Shown: one piece after another, positions 24,037 to 33,311 of the stretch | Numbering within the stretch: position 1 is the stretch's first letter | Layout of the letters: each line of letters starts with the position of its first letter | Translations under genes and position numbers: made by a program | Notes under the pieces: model-generated | Told to the model about the DNA's origin: nothing | The model's input: the letters and a program-made list of their open reading frames with translations, nothing else | Databases searched by the model: none | Source: Gemmatimonadetes bacterium bin94 | GTDB taxonomy: Bacteria; Gemmatimonadota; Gemmatimonadetes; Longimicrobiales; Gaopeijiaceae | Direction: 5' to 3' | NCBI GenBank assembly: GCA_002238865.1 | Contig: MPNE01000015.1 | Coordinates: 1 to 64,000 of the forward strand | Length of the DNA stretch: 64,000 nt

Positions 24037-26514
24037 CTAACGATTGAATCGGACGGACAGGTTGAGGACCCGTCCGACGTAGTTGACGTCGGTGACGATC
24101 GCCGGCGTGGCGTCGAGTTCGAACTGGCGATACCACACGTTGGCGCGGTCGTAGGCGTTGAAGAGCGACATGCCGACGTCGCCGCCGTAGTCGCCCAGCG
24201 AAAACCTGTAGCGGGCGCTGAGGTCAAGGCGGTGATACGCCGGAAGCCGCAGCTGGTTCTTCCCGCTCACGTTGACGTAGCTGAACGCGCTGCCATCGAG
24301 GAGTTCGATCTGATACTCCGCCTGGGGGGCGGTGTACGGGGTGCCCGACCCGTAGGTCCACGTCGAAGCCAGGTCCCACCTCCCCAGCGAGAGCGTCCCG
24401 ACGGTCTTCACTTCGTGACGCTGATCGTGGAGCGCCGGGAACGAGTTGCCGTCGTTGAGGTCCGGGAAGCTGCTCAGTGCCTCGGCCAGCGTGTAGGACA
24501 CCCAGCCGGTAAAGGCGCCGAACTTCTTCTGTGCAAGAAACTCCGCACCCTGCGCAGTACCGCTTCCCGCGAAGAACAGGTTGAGCGGATCGACGTTGTT
24601 GCGCTGGAACCTGAGCGAGAACTCCGACAGCCCGGTGGTCTCCTTCCTGTAGAGCTCCACGTCGAAGAGGTAGCCGTCGGACTCGTACGACGCTCCCGCG
24701 ACGAAGTGATTCGACGCCGTCACATCCACGACATCCCCATCGGCCAGCAGCCAGAAGTCTCGCGAGCCCTCGGTCACGTTCTCGTTGACCACCCGGTTGA
24801 CGAACTGGTGGTACCTCCCGGCCGCCGCCTTCAGGGTCACGCGGTCGGTCACCGCCAACCGCGCGGAGGCCCGGGGTTCCAGGTAGGTCTTCGCCGTGGC
24901 CTGGTCACGGGAGGCACGGCCGCCCGCCGTCAGCGAAAAACGGTCCGTGACGTCCCACGTGTCCTGCGCATACGCCGCCACGCGGGTCGACGACTGGTTC
25001 GTGTCCAGAATGGTGAGGCTGTCGTTCCTCACGTGGCGGTACTCGGCATCGGTCGACGTGAGCCAGGCACCGAAATCCAGCTTGTGCCCCGCCGACGGGC
25101 GCCACGCGTTGTCCGCGCGGACGGTGAAGTCGCTGAGGTAGTTGTCCTCGGTCGAACGCCGGTCGCGCCTGAGGTCGACTTCGGACGTTTCCTGGTTCGC
25201 GATCGTGACCGAGGTGTTGCGTCCGTAGTCCGACGTGTACTCGGAATAGGCGGCCAGGACGTTGCTGGTGAGTCCGCTCGCCCATTGACGGCCCCAGCGT
25301 CCCGACAGGCCCGTGTTGCCCCAGTCGGTCAGGTCCGCGGTCACGCTGCTGAAGTCCCGTTCCCCCGCCCCTCCCCTGCCGGCAAAGGACAGACTCTGCT
25401 CCCGGGACTTGTCCAGGTAGTCGCGTCCGCCGTAGAGGCTTAACGCCACGACATCGCGGTCTCCCGGAAGGTAGGTCAGCTTGGCGTTGAAGTCGTAGAA
25501 ATGGAAGTCCGGTGTCGCGGTGTCCTGATTGGCGGAGCCGAAGAGTCCTCCCTGACCGCCGAAGCCGCGGCCACCTCCGGGTCCCGCGCCGGCCGGGGCC
25601 TGCGGACCGGTGCTGATGTTGAAGACGTCGAAGATGCTGTTGTAGAGCCCGGTCCGGACAAGATCCGTGTACGAGCGCCGCCCGGTCACAAGCAGGTTGG
25701 CCTTTGCGCCGATGGGCGTCTGGAAGGTCCCGCTGGCGCTGAGCAGATTGAGGCCCGCGCCGTAGTGCATCCGGTCGGGGTCCCCGGTCTTCCCGGTCAT
25801 GTCGACCACGCTCGACACCCGTCCTCCGTACTGGGCCGGGAATGCGCCCTTGAAAACCTGGATGTCCTTGATTGCGTCGGCGTTGAAGGCGCTGAAGAAG
25901 CCGAAGAAGTGGTCGACGTGATAGACGGTGATGCCGTCGAGCAGGACGAGGTTCTGGTCGGGGGTGCCGCCGCGGACATAGAGCCCGGAAGAGGATTCGC
26001 GGGTACCGCTGATGCCCGGCAGAAGCTGGAGCGAGCGGAAGACATCGACTTCGCCCACGGAGGGCAGCACCGCCATTTCGGCGGGCGACGCCGCGATCCG
26101 GCTCACGCCGTCGGTGGCTTTCACCAAACGGTACTCGTCGGCGACGAATTCGACTCCCTCCAGCTCCACGGGGAGGGGCGCGACTTCGATTTCGAGCCGG
26201 CCGTCGAACTCCGCGTCGACGGTGATTTCGGTCGGCGTGTAGCCGATGTGGACGATTCTGAGGCTGAAGGCTTGGGGCGGTGCCCCCACGACGGTGAAGA
26301 AGCCATCGGCGTTGGTGTTTACCTGGTGCCCGGTTCCCACAACCGCCACTACGGCGTGGACGATGGCCTCGCCGTTGAGGGCGTCACGCACGACCCCCTG
26401 GATGTTGCGGGTGTCCTGCCCCTGGAGGCCTGCGGCAGGCACAGCGGAAGAGGCGAGCAAAAAGAAAAGAAGGAGAGAAGGGAATCGCGGGCTGGATGAG
26501 TGACGTCGGTCCAT
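24037..26514 (-). CDS. TonB-dependent receptor with carboxypeptidase-like N-domain
   Basis: 825 residues. ATG 26514 has GGAG seven bases upstream; the frame continues further upstream without family character, across the regulator gene on the other strand. The signal peptide (LLLFFLLASSAVPAAG) precedes a CarboxypepD_reg-like domain (IQGVVRDALNGEAIVHAVV). Next come the plug (GVSRIAASPAEMAVLPSVGEVDVFRSLQLLP; SSGLYVRGGTPDQNLVLLDG) and a 22-strand-type barrel ending in YVGRVLNLSVRF with an aromatic close to the terminus. It imports a large substrate with TonB energy. The gene faces an ArsR-type regulator across a perfect inverted repeat, so its expression is probably controlled by that regulator. 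Confidence 0.92.
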   Translation of the reverse strand: MDRRHSSSPRFPSLLLFFLLASSAVPAAGLQGQDTRNIQGVVRDALNGEAIVHAVVAVVGTGHQVNTNADGFFTVVGAPPQAFSLRIVHIGYTPTEITVDAEFDGRLEIEVAPLPVELEGVEFVADEYRLVKATDGVSRIAASPAEMAVLPSVGEVDVFRSLQLLPGISGTRESSSGLYVRGGTPDQNLVLLDGITVYHVDHFFGFFSAFNADAIKDIQVFKGAFPAQYGGRVSSVVDMTGKTGDPDRMHYGAGLNLLSASGTFQTPIGAKANLLVTGRRSYTDLVRTGLYNSIFDVFNISTGPQAPAGAGPGGGRGFGGQGGLFGSANQDTATPDFHFYDFNAKLTYLPGDRDVVALSLYGGRDYLDKSREQSLSFAGRGGAGERDFSSVTADLTDWGNTGLSGRWGRQWASGLTSNVLAAYSEYTSDYGRNTSVTIANQETSEVDLRRDRRSTEDNYLSDFTVRADNAWRPSAGHKLDFGAWLTSTDAEYRHVRNDSLTILDTNQSSTRVAAYAQDTWDVTDRFSLTAGGRASRDQATAKTYLEPRASARLAVTDRVTLKAAAGRYHQFVNRVVNENVTEGSRDFWLLADGDVVDVTASNHFVAGASYESDGYLFDVELYRKETTGLSEFSLRFQRNNVDPLNLFFAGSGTAQGAEFLAQKKFGAFTGWVSYTLAEALSSFPDLNDGNSFPALHDQRHEVKTVGTLSLGRWDLASTWTYGSGTPYTAPQAEYQIELLDGSAFSYVNVSGKNQLRLPAYHRLDLSARYRFSLGDYGGDVGMSLFNAYDRANVWYRQFELDATPAIVTDVNYVGRVLNLSVRFNR

Positions 26515-26597
26515 CGGCATGCTCCGGTCTTGAGTCAGTGGATTGACAGCGACTCGACGCAAAGCGTTAGGACAGCCCCGAGACCCCTTGTCCGATG

Positions 26598-26621
26598 ATA
26601 CTAAACCATTATGTTTAGTAT
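26598..26621. promoter_or_regulatory. Palindromic operator in divergent promoter
   Basis: ATACTAAAC (26598-26606), six bases, GTTTAGTAT (26613-26621): a perfect 9-bp inverted repeat in an AT-rich island between the TonB receptor and the ArsR gene. On the minus strand a perfect TATAAT (26625-26620) overlaps its edge and could be the receptor's -10 box. Size and symmetry fit a winged-helix dimer of the ArsR class, and the adjacent regulator is the obvious candidate. Confidence 0.65.
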
Positions 26622-26667
26622 TATACCGTACCGAGCCCAGCCAAGCCCAGCCTGATCGGAGGCCGCC

Positions 26668-27000
26668 ATGCTCCCGCTTGAGGACGAAACCCTCGACCGC
26701 ACCTTTTCCGCCCTGGCCCATCCGGCCCGCCGCGCGATCCTCGGCCGCCTGGCCCGGGGGGAAGTCGCGTCGGTGAGCGAGTTGGCCGAGCCCTTCGACA
26801 TTTCGCTCATGGCCGTCTCGCGGCACGTCAAGGTGCTGGAGCATGCGGGGCTGATCAGCCGCGAGAAGCAGGGGCGTTCGCGCTGGTGCCGCTTCGAGCC
26901 GGACGCGATCGGTGAGGCGAAGGACTGGATCGAGACCCACCAGCGGTACTGGTCCGCGCAACTGGATGCGCTGGCCCGCTACCTCAAGGACGTGGAGTGA
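26668..27000 (+). CDS. ArsR-family winged-helix regulator
   Basis: 110 residues: FSALAHPARRAILGRLARGEVASVSELAEPFDISLMAVSRHVKVLEHAGLI is the typical ArsR helix-turn-helix, followed by the wing (REKQGRSRWCRFEPDAI) and a C-terminal helix. No metal-binding Cys pair is present; the single Cys is in the wing. It belongs to the subgroup coupled to SRPBCC proteins, whose gene follows immediately. It probably represses its own operon and the TonB receptor gene through the inverted repeat upstream. Confidence 0.9.
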   Translation: MLPLEDETLDRTFSALAHPARRAILGRLARGEVASVSELAEPFDISLMAVSRHVKVLEHAGLISREKQGRSRWCRFEPDAIGEAKDWIETHQRYWSAQLDALARYLKDVE

Positions 27001-27005
27001 CGACG

Positions 27006-27449
27006 ATGGCACCGATGACGAAGGCGCTGCGCCTGGTCCGCATGATTTCCGCGAGCCCCGAACGGGTTTTCGAGGCCTGGACCGACAGCGAGCAGATGGG
27101 ACGCTGGACCTGCCCCGACCCGGGCGCTAGCGTGGACGTCGAGATCGACCTGCGTGTCGGCGGACATTACACGATTCGCATGAATGTGGAGGGCGGCCCG
27201 TTTACCGCCTACGGCACCTATCGCGAGGTCGATCCTCCGCACCGACTGGTCTACACCTGGGGCTGGAAGGAGGAAGTCCAAGCAATGAAGGCGGAGACGG
27301 TGGTAACGGTGGAATTTGTAGCGGTCGAGGCCGGAACCGAGATCCGGCTTACGCACGAGGGCTTCCCCACAGCGGATGACAGGGCCGGTCACGAGGAGGG
27401 ATGGAAGATTTGCGTCGAAAGGCTTGCGGGACTGGTGGCTGGACAATGA
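27006..27449 (+). CDS. SRPBCC/AHSA1-like lipid-binding-fold protein
   Basis: 147 residues from ATG 27006, which has GGAG eight bases upstream; a GTG at 26997 overlapping the regulator's stop is the alternative. The helix-grip fold is seen in ISASPERVFEAWTDSEQMGRWTCPD, YTIRMNVEGG, GTYREVDPPHRLVYTWGW and LTHEGFPTADDRAGHEEGWKICVERLAGL. These proteins bind small hydrophobic ligands or act in stress responses; the pairing with ArsR is standard. Its stop overlaps the next ATG. Confidence 0.85.
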   Translation: MAPMTKALRLVRMISASPERVFEAWTDSEQMGRWTCPDPGASVDVEIDLRVGGHYTIRMNVEGGPFTAYGTYREVDPPHRLVYTWGWKEEVQAMKAETVVTVEFVAVEAGTEIRLTHEGFPTADDRAGHEEGWKICVERLAGLVAGQ

Positions 27450-28405
27450 GGGGCGTGCGCGCGAAGTCGGCGGCCCGCGCGTGGGCGACCGGAGCCGTGG
27501 CGCTGCTGTGTGGCGCCGCAACCGGCTCCGCCACCGCCCAGGCCACCCCGAAGGTCCTGCTCATCGGCATCGACGGGGTGCGGCCGGACGTGCTCGCCGA
27601 GGTTCCGACTCCGAACATCGACTCGCTGGCGGCGAACGGTTGGTACACGGCGGCTGCACGCACCACCACGCCGTCCGTCAGCGGCCCGTCGTGGTCCTCG
27701 ATGCTGACCGGTGTCTGGCCCGAAAAGCACGGCGTCACCAACAACAGCTTCACGGGCCGCGACTACGACACCTGGCCCGGCTTCCTCACCCGCGCCGAAC
27801 GGGAGCGCCCCGAACTGTCCACCTTCGCCGCGGTGGACTGGCTGCCCCTGGCGGAGTTGCCGGAAGGCGGTCCCGTGCTGCCGGCCGCGATCGACAAGCG
27901 TGTCGTGGTGGACGGCTACGACCTCGGGTGGGCCGAGGCCGACGGCGAGATCGCCTCGCGGGCCGTGCTCCACCTGGTCGGAGAGGACCCGGACGCCATG
28001 TTCGTCTACCTCGGCAACCCCGACGAGACCAGCCACCAGCACGGCTCGATCGGGACCGAGTACCGCGAAGCGATCGCGCTGGCCGACTGGCACGTCGGCA
28101 TGCTGATCGACGCGGTGCGTGTCCGGCGCCACACCCGCGACGAAAACTGGCTGGTCCTCATCAGCACGGACCACGGGCGCCGCGAGGATGGCGGTCACGG
28201 CGGCGATTCCCCCGAAGAGATGACAATCTTCATCCTGGCGAGCGGGCTGGGCGGCGCGGCGGACGGCAGGGGAGCCACCGCAGCATGGCCGCCTTCAGGG
28301 CCCGCCTCCATCGTGGATGTGGCGGTGACCGCGCTGCACCATCTCGGTATCGAGATCGACCCGGCGTGGGGGCTGGACGGGAGGCCGCTGGGGGAGTCAC
28401 GGTAG
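27446..28405 (+). CDS. Secreted alkaline-phosphatase-superfamily phosphodiesterase
   Basis: 319 residues from ATG 27446, overlapping the previous stop in ATGA. The signal peptide ends GSATAQ. Metal-site motifs of the nucleotide pyrophosphatase/phosphodiesterase family are present: LLIGIDGVRPD, the nucleophile region TTTPSVSGPSWSSMLTG, NPDETSHQHG (Asp/His ligands) and ISTDHGRREDGGHGG. The nucleophile is probably Thr or Ser in TPSVSGPS. It acts in the periplasm or outside on phosphodiester or nucleotide substrates. It sits in one transcription unit with the ArsR and SRPBCC genes. Confidence 0.85.
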   Translation: MRGVRAKSAARAWATGAVALLCGAATGSATAQATPKVLLIGIDGVRPDVLAEVPTPNIDSLAANGWYTAAARTTTPSVSGPSWSSMLTGVWPEKHGVTNNSFTGRDYDTWPGFLTRAERERPELSTFAAVDWLPLAELPEGGPVLPAAIDKRVVVDGYDLGWAEADGEIASRAVLHLVGEDPDAMFVYLGNPDETSHQHGSIGTEYREAIALADWHVGMLIDAVRVRRHTRDENWLVLISTDHGRREDGGHGGDSPEEMTIFILASGLGGAADGRGATAAWPPSGPASIVDVAVTALHHLGIEIDPAWGLDGRPLGESR

Positions 28406-28529
28406 TCGCACGGTCCCGGCGGCCTTCTTCCCGCCGCGGCACCCCGATCCGCCTTGTCCGCGAAACGGCGGCAGCCGTATGGTAACGGGCACCCTGGCTC
28501 GCCCACCCTTCCGGGGAATGAGGGACCCT

Positions 28530-29348
28530 ATGCGGATCGCGAGAACCACCTGGCTGCTGCCGTTCCTGCTCCTTCCGGCGGCCGTTGCGGCGCAGGAGCC
28601 CGCGGGCATCGAACTCGCCGACGCAGAGCGCCCCCGCGCCGAGAATCTCTACCGCGCCCACTGCGGGCGTTGCCATGGCGTACAGGGCCTGGGAGGCGAA
28701 GGCCCCGAACTGGCGCGCCTGGTGCTGCCGAGGGTCGCCGATCAGTTGCAGCTGGAACGGATCATCCGTTTCGGGATTGCCGGCACCGGCATGCCCGGTG
28801 CTCGCGCCACCGTCCTTGACGACGACGCGGTTTCGCTCGTGGCGAATTATGTGCGTTGGATGGGATCTCAGACCACCGCTGACGCGTCCGGGGTGACCGG
28901 CGACACCGACCGTGGTCACGACCTGTTCTGGGCCGCGGGCGATTGCGCGTCCTGTCACATCGTCGACGGAAGGGGCACGGCCGTCGGGCCGGAGCTGACC
29001 CGGATCGGGCTGCGTAGGGGAGCGGACTACCTGCGCGAGGCGCTGAGTACCCCCGCAGCCAAGCTGCCGGTCTCGCGCTCCGGGGCACGCAGCGGTTTTT
29101 TCGAGTACTTGCCGGTGCGGATCGTCACACACGACGGCGAGACCTACAACGGGATGCGGATGAACGAAGACGCCTTCACGATTCAGTTGATGACGGTCTC
29201 CGGCACCTTCGTTTCGCTGCGAAAGAGCGAGGTGGTTGAGATGGAGAAGCGCGTCGGGCACTCGCTCATGCCGGTGGCGCGGAATCTCGGCGACGAGGAC
29301 ATCGAGGATCTGGTCGCGTACCTGACGACTCTCGGGAGGGGATCATGA
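28530..29348 (+). CDS. Dihaem c-type cytochrome
   Basis: 272 residues from ATG 28530, which has GAGGG at good distance; earlier in-frame starts would spoil the signal peptide (MRIARTTWLLPFLLLPAAVAAQ). Two haem sites are seen, CGRCHG and CASCH, each in a small cytochrome domain with a distal Met candidate (GTGMPG; HSLMP). The segment between the second haem and the end (IVTHDGETYNGMRMNEDAFTIQL) is typical of quinoprotein-associated cytochromes. It overlaps the PQQ dehydrogenase start by four bases and is the likely electron acceptor of that enzyme. Confidence 0.87.
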   Translation: MRIARTTWLLPFLLLPAAVAAQEPAGIELADAERPRAENLYRAHCGRCHGVQGLGGEGPELARLVLPRVADQLQLERIIRFGIAGTGMPGARATVLDDDAVSLVANYVRWMGSQTTADASGVTGDTDRGHDLFWAAGDCASCHIVDGRGTAVGPELTRIGLRRGADYLREALSTPAAKLPVSRSGARSGFFEYLPVRIVTHDGETYNGMRMNEDAFTIQLMTVSGTFVSLRKSEVVEMEKRVGHSLMPVARNLGDEDIEDLVAYLTTLGRGS

Positions 29349-32300
29349 AGAGACCTGGCAGGATGGGCTCAACCGACCGCCGGCACTGGTCCGGCGCGTG
29401 CCACGCGGTGCGGGCACTCGCTGCGGCCGCCGTCGTACTCGGGGCGGCACTGGCAAATCCGATCACCGCCCAGGTCCCCTACGACCGCCTCGTGGCGGCC
29501 GACTCCGAGCCCGAGAGCTGGCTCACCTACTCCGGCAACTACGCGTCCCACCGTTTCTCGCAACTCGATCAGATCAACGCCGGGAACGTGGCGGACCTGC
29601 GCGTCGTCTGGGCCTACCAGATGGATGACGGGCTCATCGAGACGAGTCCGATCGTGGCGAACGGGGTCATGTACGTGACCGAGCCGCCGAGCACGGTGAC
29701 CGCGCTCGATGCGCGCACCGGTAAGCGCCTCTGGAAGTGGACGCCACAGATGGGGTCGAACGTGCTCAACATCGGCTTCCCGAGGGTGAACCGGGGCGTG
29801 GCGATTCTGGATTCGACGCTGTACGTGGGAACGCTCGACGCGCACCTCGTCGCGCTCGACGCACGGTCCGGTGCCGTGCGCTGGGACGTGGAGGTCGCGG
29901 ACAACGCGATCGGGTTCTCGTTGACGCTGGCGCCGCTGGCGCTCGATGGGAAGGTCATCGTCGGCGTGTCCGGGGCCGAGGCGGGCGTGCGCGGTTTCAT
30001 CGACGCCTACGACCCGGTCACAGGGGAGCTCCTCTGGCGCACCTACACGATCCCGGCGCCGGGCGAGCCCGGAAGCGAGACCTGGGGCGGCAACAGCTGG
30101 GAAACGGGCGGCGGGTCGACGTGGCTGACCGGCTCCTACGATCCCGAACTCGATCTGCTGTACTGGCCGGTCGGCAACCCGGCTCCCGACTGGAACGGCG
30201 ACGTGCGACCCGGCGACAACCTCTACACGGACTGCCTGCTGGCGCTGAACCCACACACCGGCGAGATCGTCTGGTGGTTCCAGTTCACACCGCACGACAC
30301 CCATGACTGGGACGCCAACCAGATTCAGGTTCTGGTCGACGCCGAGTGGGAGGGTGAACCCCGCAAGCTGGTGGTGACGGCCAACCGAAACGCCTTCTAC
30401 TACGTCCTCGACCGCGAGACCGGGGAGTTTCTTCACGGCACCGAGTACTCGAAGCAGACCTGGGCCGAAGGACTCGACGAAAACGGCCGCCCGATCGTCA
30501 TTCCCGGGACCGACCCGACCGAAGAGGGCAACCTCGTGTGGCCCAGCCTGCAGGGTTCGGCGAACTGGTTCAGCCCCAGCTACAGCCCGATGACCGGGCT
30601 CTTCTACCAGCCCACGCGGATCATGGGCGCGATCTACTACAAGGCGGAGGTCGAATACGTGCCCGGCCAGCCGTTCATGGGCGGCGGCGAGCAAGCGCTG
30701 CGGGGCGAAGAGGCCAGCGGCGCGGTGAAGGCGCTCGACGTGCTCACCGGCGAACTGAAGTGGGAGTTTCCGCTGCAGTCGCCGCCGTGGGCGGGCGTGA
30801 TGGCGACGGCCGGCAACCTCGTGTTCGGGGGCAGCGACGAAGGCAACATCTTCGCGCTGAACGCCGAGACCGGGGAGCCGCTCTGGAACTTTCAGGCCGG
30901 GGCCGCGGTGCGAAGCGCCCCGATGTCGTTCGAGATCGACGGTGAGCAGAGGATCGTGAACTCGGCCGGGGGGACGATGTTCGTGTTCGGGTTGGGGGGT
31001 GGCTCGGGGCCCGGCAATGATCAGGGGGCCGCAGGCGACAACGGTCACGTGGACGACAACGGCCACGCGAGCGCCACCCCCCTCACCGCCCCGCCTCCGG
31101 ACCCGGAGATGCTGGCACGCATCCGCGAAGAAGGGCTGCACCGCTCCCAGCTGCCGCGCACCCTGTCGTACATGACCGACGTGATCGGCGCGCGACTCAC
31201 CAATTCGGCTGCAATGGATCGGGCGCAGCAATGGGCCGTTGCGGAGATGGAGCGGATCGGGCTGGTGAACACCGAGCGAGAGCCGTTCATGAACTACGGC
31301 GCGAGCTGGGACAACGAGTACGTATCCGTCCACATGACCGCGCCGGACTACCAGCCGCTCGTCGCGTACCCGATCGCGCACACGCCGGGCACCGACGGCA
31401 GGCAGCAGCTCGACGTCGTGATCGCCGATGTCCGCACCCGGGGCGACCTGGAGGGGCTGCGCGGCAAGTTGCGGGGCCTTGCGGTGATGTCCACGCCGCC
31501 GCCCGTCATCGACCTGACCCGCTTCGCCACCGGCACTCCGCGACGCACTGACGAGGAGATGCGCGAGCTGGAGGAGGACGTGATCCCGCCTCCCCCCGGG
31601 CCCGATCCGTACTTCTCCCGACTCTACCCCGATCCCCCCGCGAACCCGGAGGTGCTCACCGCGGCCGAGCGGCTGGCGTTCTACGTGGAGGAAGGAGTCG
31701 CGGTGGTGCTCGAGTCGAACAGCGGCTGGCTCGGGGCGGTGCGCGGATTTGCCCGGCCCGGGGCGAAGGTCGACCGCTGGGACCGCGACGTCACCCTCGC
31801 GTCGGTCCCGATCGTCGCGGTCACGCCCGAGCACTACAACCGCATGTACCGGATCCTGCGGCGGGACATCCCCGTCACCGTCGAGGTGGAAGTACGCAAC
31901 GTGCTCGGCGATGGGCCCAGCGAAGCCAGCAACGTGCTCGGCGAGATTCCCGGCACCGATCTGGCGCACGAAGTCGTCATGCTGGGCGCCCACTTCGACA
32001 CCTGGCACGCGAGCCCGAACGCCAGCGACAACACATCGGGCACGGCGGTGATGCTCGAAGCCATGCGGATTCTCAACGCGGTTGGCGCCAGGCCGCGCCG
32101 CACGATCCGTATCGCGCTCTGGTCCGGCGAGGAGCAGGGCATCTTCGGGTCGACGGCGTACGTGCAGAAGCACTTCGGCAGTCCCGGCGACCCCGGCGGC
32201 ACGAAACCCGGCTACGACAACTTCTCCGTCTACTTCAACCAGGACTACGGCCCCGGCCAATACCGGGGGATCTGGCTGCAGCAGAACGAGTACGTCCGCG

Positions 32301-32581
32301 ACCTCTTCGCCACCTGGATGGAGCCCCTGCGGGACCTGGGCATGACCACCATCTCACCCCGCAGCGTCGGCAGCACGGACCACGTGCCCTTCGACCGCGC
32401 GGGCCTCCCCGCCTTCCAGTTCCTGCAGGCGCGCGTGGGCGGAACGGGTGGCCACACCAACCTCGACTTCTACGACACCCTCCCCATCGACGACCTGATC
32501 AAGAACGCGGTCATCATGGCGTCGTTCGTGTACAACGCGGCGATGGCCGACGTCAAGGTGCCGAGAAAGGGACCCCGATGA
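29345..32581 (+). CDS. PQQ-dependent dehydrogenase fused to M28 peptidase domain
   Basis: 1078 residues with a signal peptide. Residues about 50-555 form an eight-bladed quinoprotein alcohol dehydrogenase: WLTYSGNYASHRFSQLDQI, WLTGSYDPELDLLYWPVGNP, FQFTPHDTHDWDANQ and repeated TGELLW/TGEPLW blade motifs. A Gly/Asp/Asn-rich linker follows (about 556-595). Residues about 600-1065 form an M28 zinc aminopeptidase-like domain: GAHFDTW (His883), ASDNTSG, SGEEQGIFGS, NQDYG and GGHTN supply the two-zinc site. The reading frame is open across the join and both halves have their active-site residues, so this looks like a true fusion. The cytochrome gene upstream should take electrons from the first domain. 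Confidence 0.85.
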   Translation: MKRPGRMGSTDRRHWSGACHAVRALAAAAVVLGAALANPITAQVPYDRLVAADSEPESWLTYSGNYASHRFSQLDQINAGNVADLRVVWAYQMDDGLIETSPIVANGVMYVTEPPSTVTALDARTGKRLWKWTPQMGSNVLNIGFPRVNRGVAILDSTLYVGTLDAHLVALDARSGAVRWDVEVADNAIGFSLTLAPLALDGKVIVGVSGAEAGVRGFIDAYDPVTGELLWRTYTIPAPGEPGSETWGGNSWETGGGSTWLTGSYDPELDLLYWPVGNPAPDWNGDVRPGDNLYTDCLLALNPHTGEIVWWFQFTPHDTHDWDANQIQVLVDAEWEGEPRKLVVTANRNAFYYVLDRETGEFLHGTEYSKQTWAEGLDENGRPIVIPGTDPTEEGNLVWPSLQGSANWFSPSYSPMTGLFYQPTRIMGAIYYKAEVEYVPGQPFMGGGEQALRGEEASGAVKALDVLTGELKWEFPLQSPPWAGVMATAGNLVFGGSDEGNIFALNAETGEPLWNFQAGAAVRSAPMSFEIDGEQRIVNSAGGTMFVFGLGGGSGPGNDQGAAGDNGHVDDNGHASATPLTAPPPDPEMLARIREEGLHRSQLPRTLSYMTDVIGARLTNSAAMDRAQQWAVAEMERIGLVNTEREPFMNYGASWDNEYVSVHMTAPDYQPLVAYPIAHTPGTDGRQQLDVVIADVRTRGDLEGLRGKLRGLAVMSTPPPVIDLTRFATGTPRRTDEEMRELEEDVIPPPPGPDPYFSRLYPDPPANPEVLTAAERLAFYVEEGVAVVLESNSGWLGAVRGFARPGAKVDRWDRDVTLASVPIVAVTPEHYNRMYRILRRDIPVTVEVEVRNVLGDGPSEASNVLGEIPGTDLAHEVVMLGAHFDTWHASPNASDNTSGTAVMLEAMRILNAVGARPRRTIRIALWSGEEQGIFGSTAYVQKHFGSPGDPGGTKPGYDNFSVYFNQDYGPGQYRGIWLQQNEYVRDLFATWMEPLRDLGMTTISPRSVGSTDHVPFDRAGLPAFQFLQARVGGTGGHTNLDFYDTLPIDDLIKNAVIMASFVYNAAMADVKVPRKGPR

Positions 32582-33159
32582 GCGCAGCAGCCAGCGGCCC
32601 CGGCTCCGGCCGGCAGAGCGACCCCGGCAACGTGGACGGCACGGCGGGTGCGGGCATGCCGGGGCGCACCCGAATCGCACACACGATCGAGATCTTCGAG
32701 GCCGCGCGGCGGCCGCTGTTCATGGTGCTGGACGGAATCGCGCAGGAGGATCTGGACTGGCTGCCGGCCCCCGGGATGCGCGGGATCGGGAAGATCTGCA
32801 GACACATGTACCGGGTGGACATCTGGTTCCTGAAGCGGCTCGGGATCGAGCCCGTGATCACCCACGACGCCCCGGGTTCGGCGGACGAGATCGCCGCGCG
32901 GATGCGCACGATCCAGGAACAGGTCATTGCCGAGGTGGACGGGTGCGGAAGCGACGCGGATCTCATGGCCGAGCGCACGTCGCTCGACGGGAAGACCGGG
33001 GCGCGGATGGGGGTGGACGTGATCCACATGGCACAGCACTACCTGTATCATCTGGCCCAGATGACGTACCTGCGCCGGATGCGGGACCGGGAGTGGAAGG
33101 CACCGCTGGATGAATGGGAGCATGCGACGCACCTGATCGGGGATCGGGTGCTGGAGTAG
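32578..33159 (+). CDS. DinB-like putative metal-dependent protein
   Basis: 193 residues, starting in ATGA overlap with the fusion gene. After a Gly/Ser-rich N-terminus the four-helix DinB layout appears: EIFEAARRPLFMVLDGIAQEDLDWLP, ICRHMYRVDIWFLKRLG (first His) and VIHMAQHYLYHLAQMTYLRR (further His). Three His on two helices are the usual metal site. The family includes thiol transferases and proteins of unknown role, so substrate prediction is not possible. It is the last gene of the unit starting with the cytochrome. Confidence 0.7.
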   Translation: MSAAASGPGSGRQSDPGNVDGTAGAGMPGRTRIAHTIEIFEAARRPLFMVLDGIAQEDLDWLPAPGMRGIGKICRHMYRVDIWFLKRLGIEPVITHDAPGSADEIAARMRTIQEQVIAEVDGCGSDADLMAERTSLDGKTGARMGVDVIHMAQHYLYHLAQMTYLRRMRDREWKAPLDEWEHATHLIGDRVLE

Positions 33160-33290
33160 GGGTCACGCCGCCAAATGACCACCGTCAAACGACGAACTTT
33201 CGAGGTCCCGGCCGGCGGGGCGTCCAAGACGGACTGGAACTTGATCGTGCCACGTAGTATTCTGGCCAGCCGCTGTAGTCATGAAATCCG

Positions 33291-33311
33291 GTTACCCACT
33301 TCCGGGGTAAC
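33291..33311. promoter_or_regulatory. Inverted repeat abutting a start codon
   Basis: GTTACCC (33291-33297), seven bases, GGGTAAC (33305-33311) is perfect and ends exactly where the ATG of the next gene begins. As DNA it could be an autoregulatory operator; as RNA it would bury the start region. No ribosome site precedes that ATG. Confidence 0.45.

Noticed and set aside
23479..25443. A 654-codon plus-strand frame opposite the TonB receptor and DUF4249-like genes
   Set aside because: No family character; the minus-strand genes have clear domains, signals and ribosome sites.
24037..27012. Longer N-terminus for the TonB receptor
   Set aside because: The extra frame crosses the ArsR gene antisense and precedes a good signal peptide with its own ribosome site.
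30973..31080. Possible boundary of two separate genes (dehydrogenase and peptidase)
   Set aside because: The frame is open, no ribosome site or start stands at the join, and the second domain lacks its own signal peptide.
29369..32260. A 963-codon minus-strand frame opposite the PQQ-M28 gene
   Set aside because: Composition is His/Arg/Gly-rich without domains; it is an antisense shadow of a well-supported plus-strand gene in GC-rich DNA.
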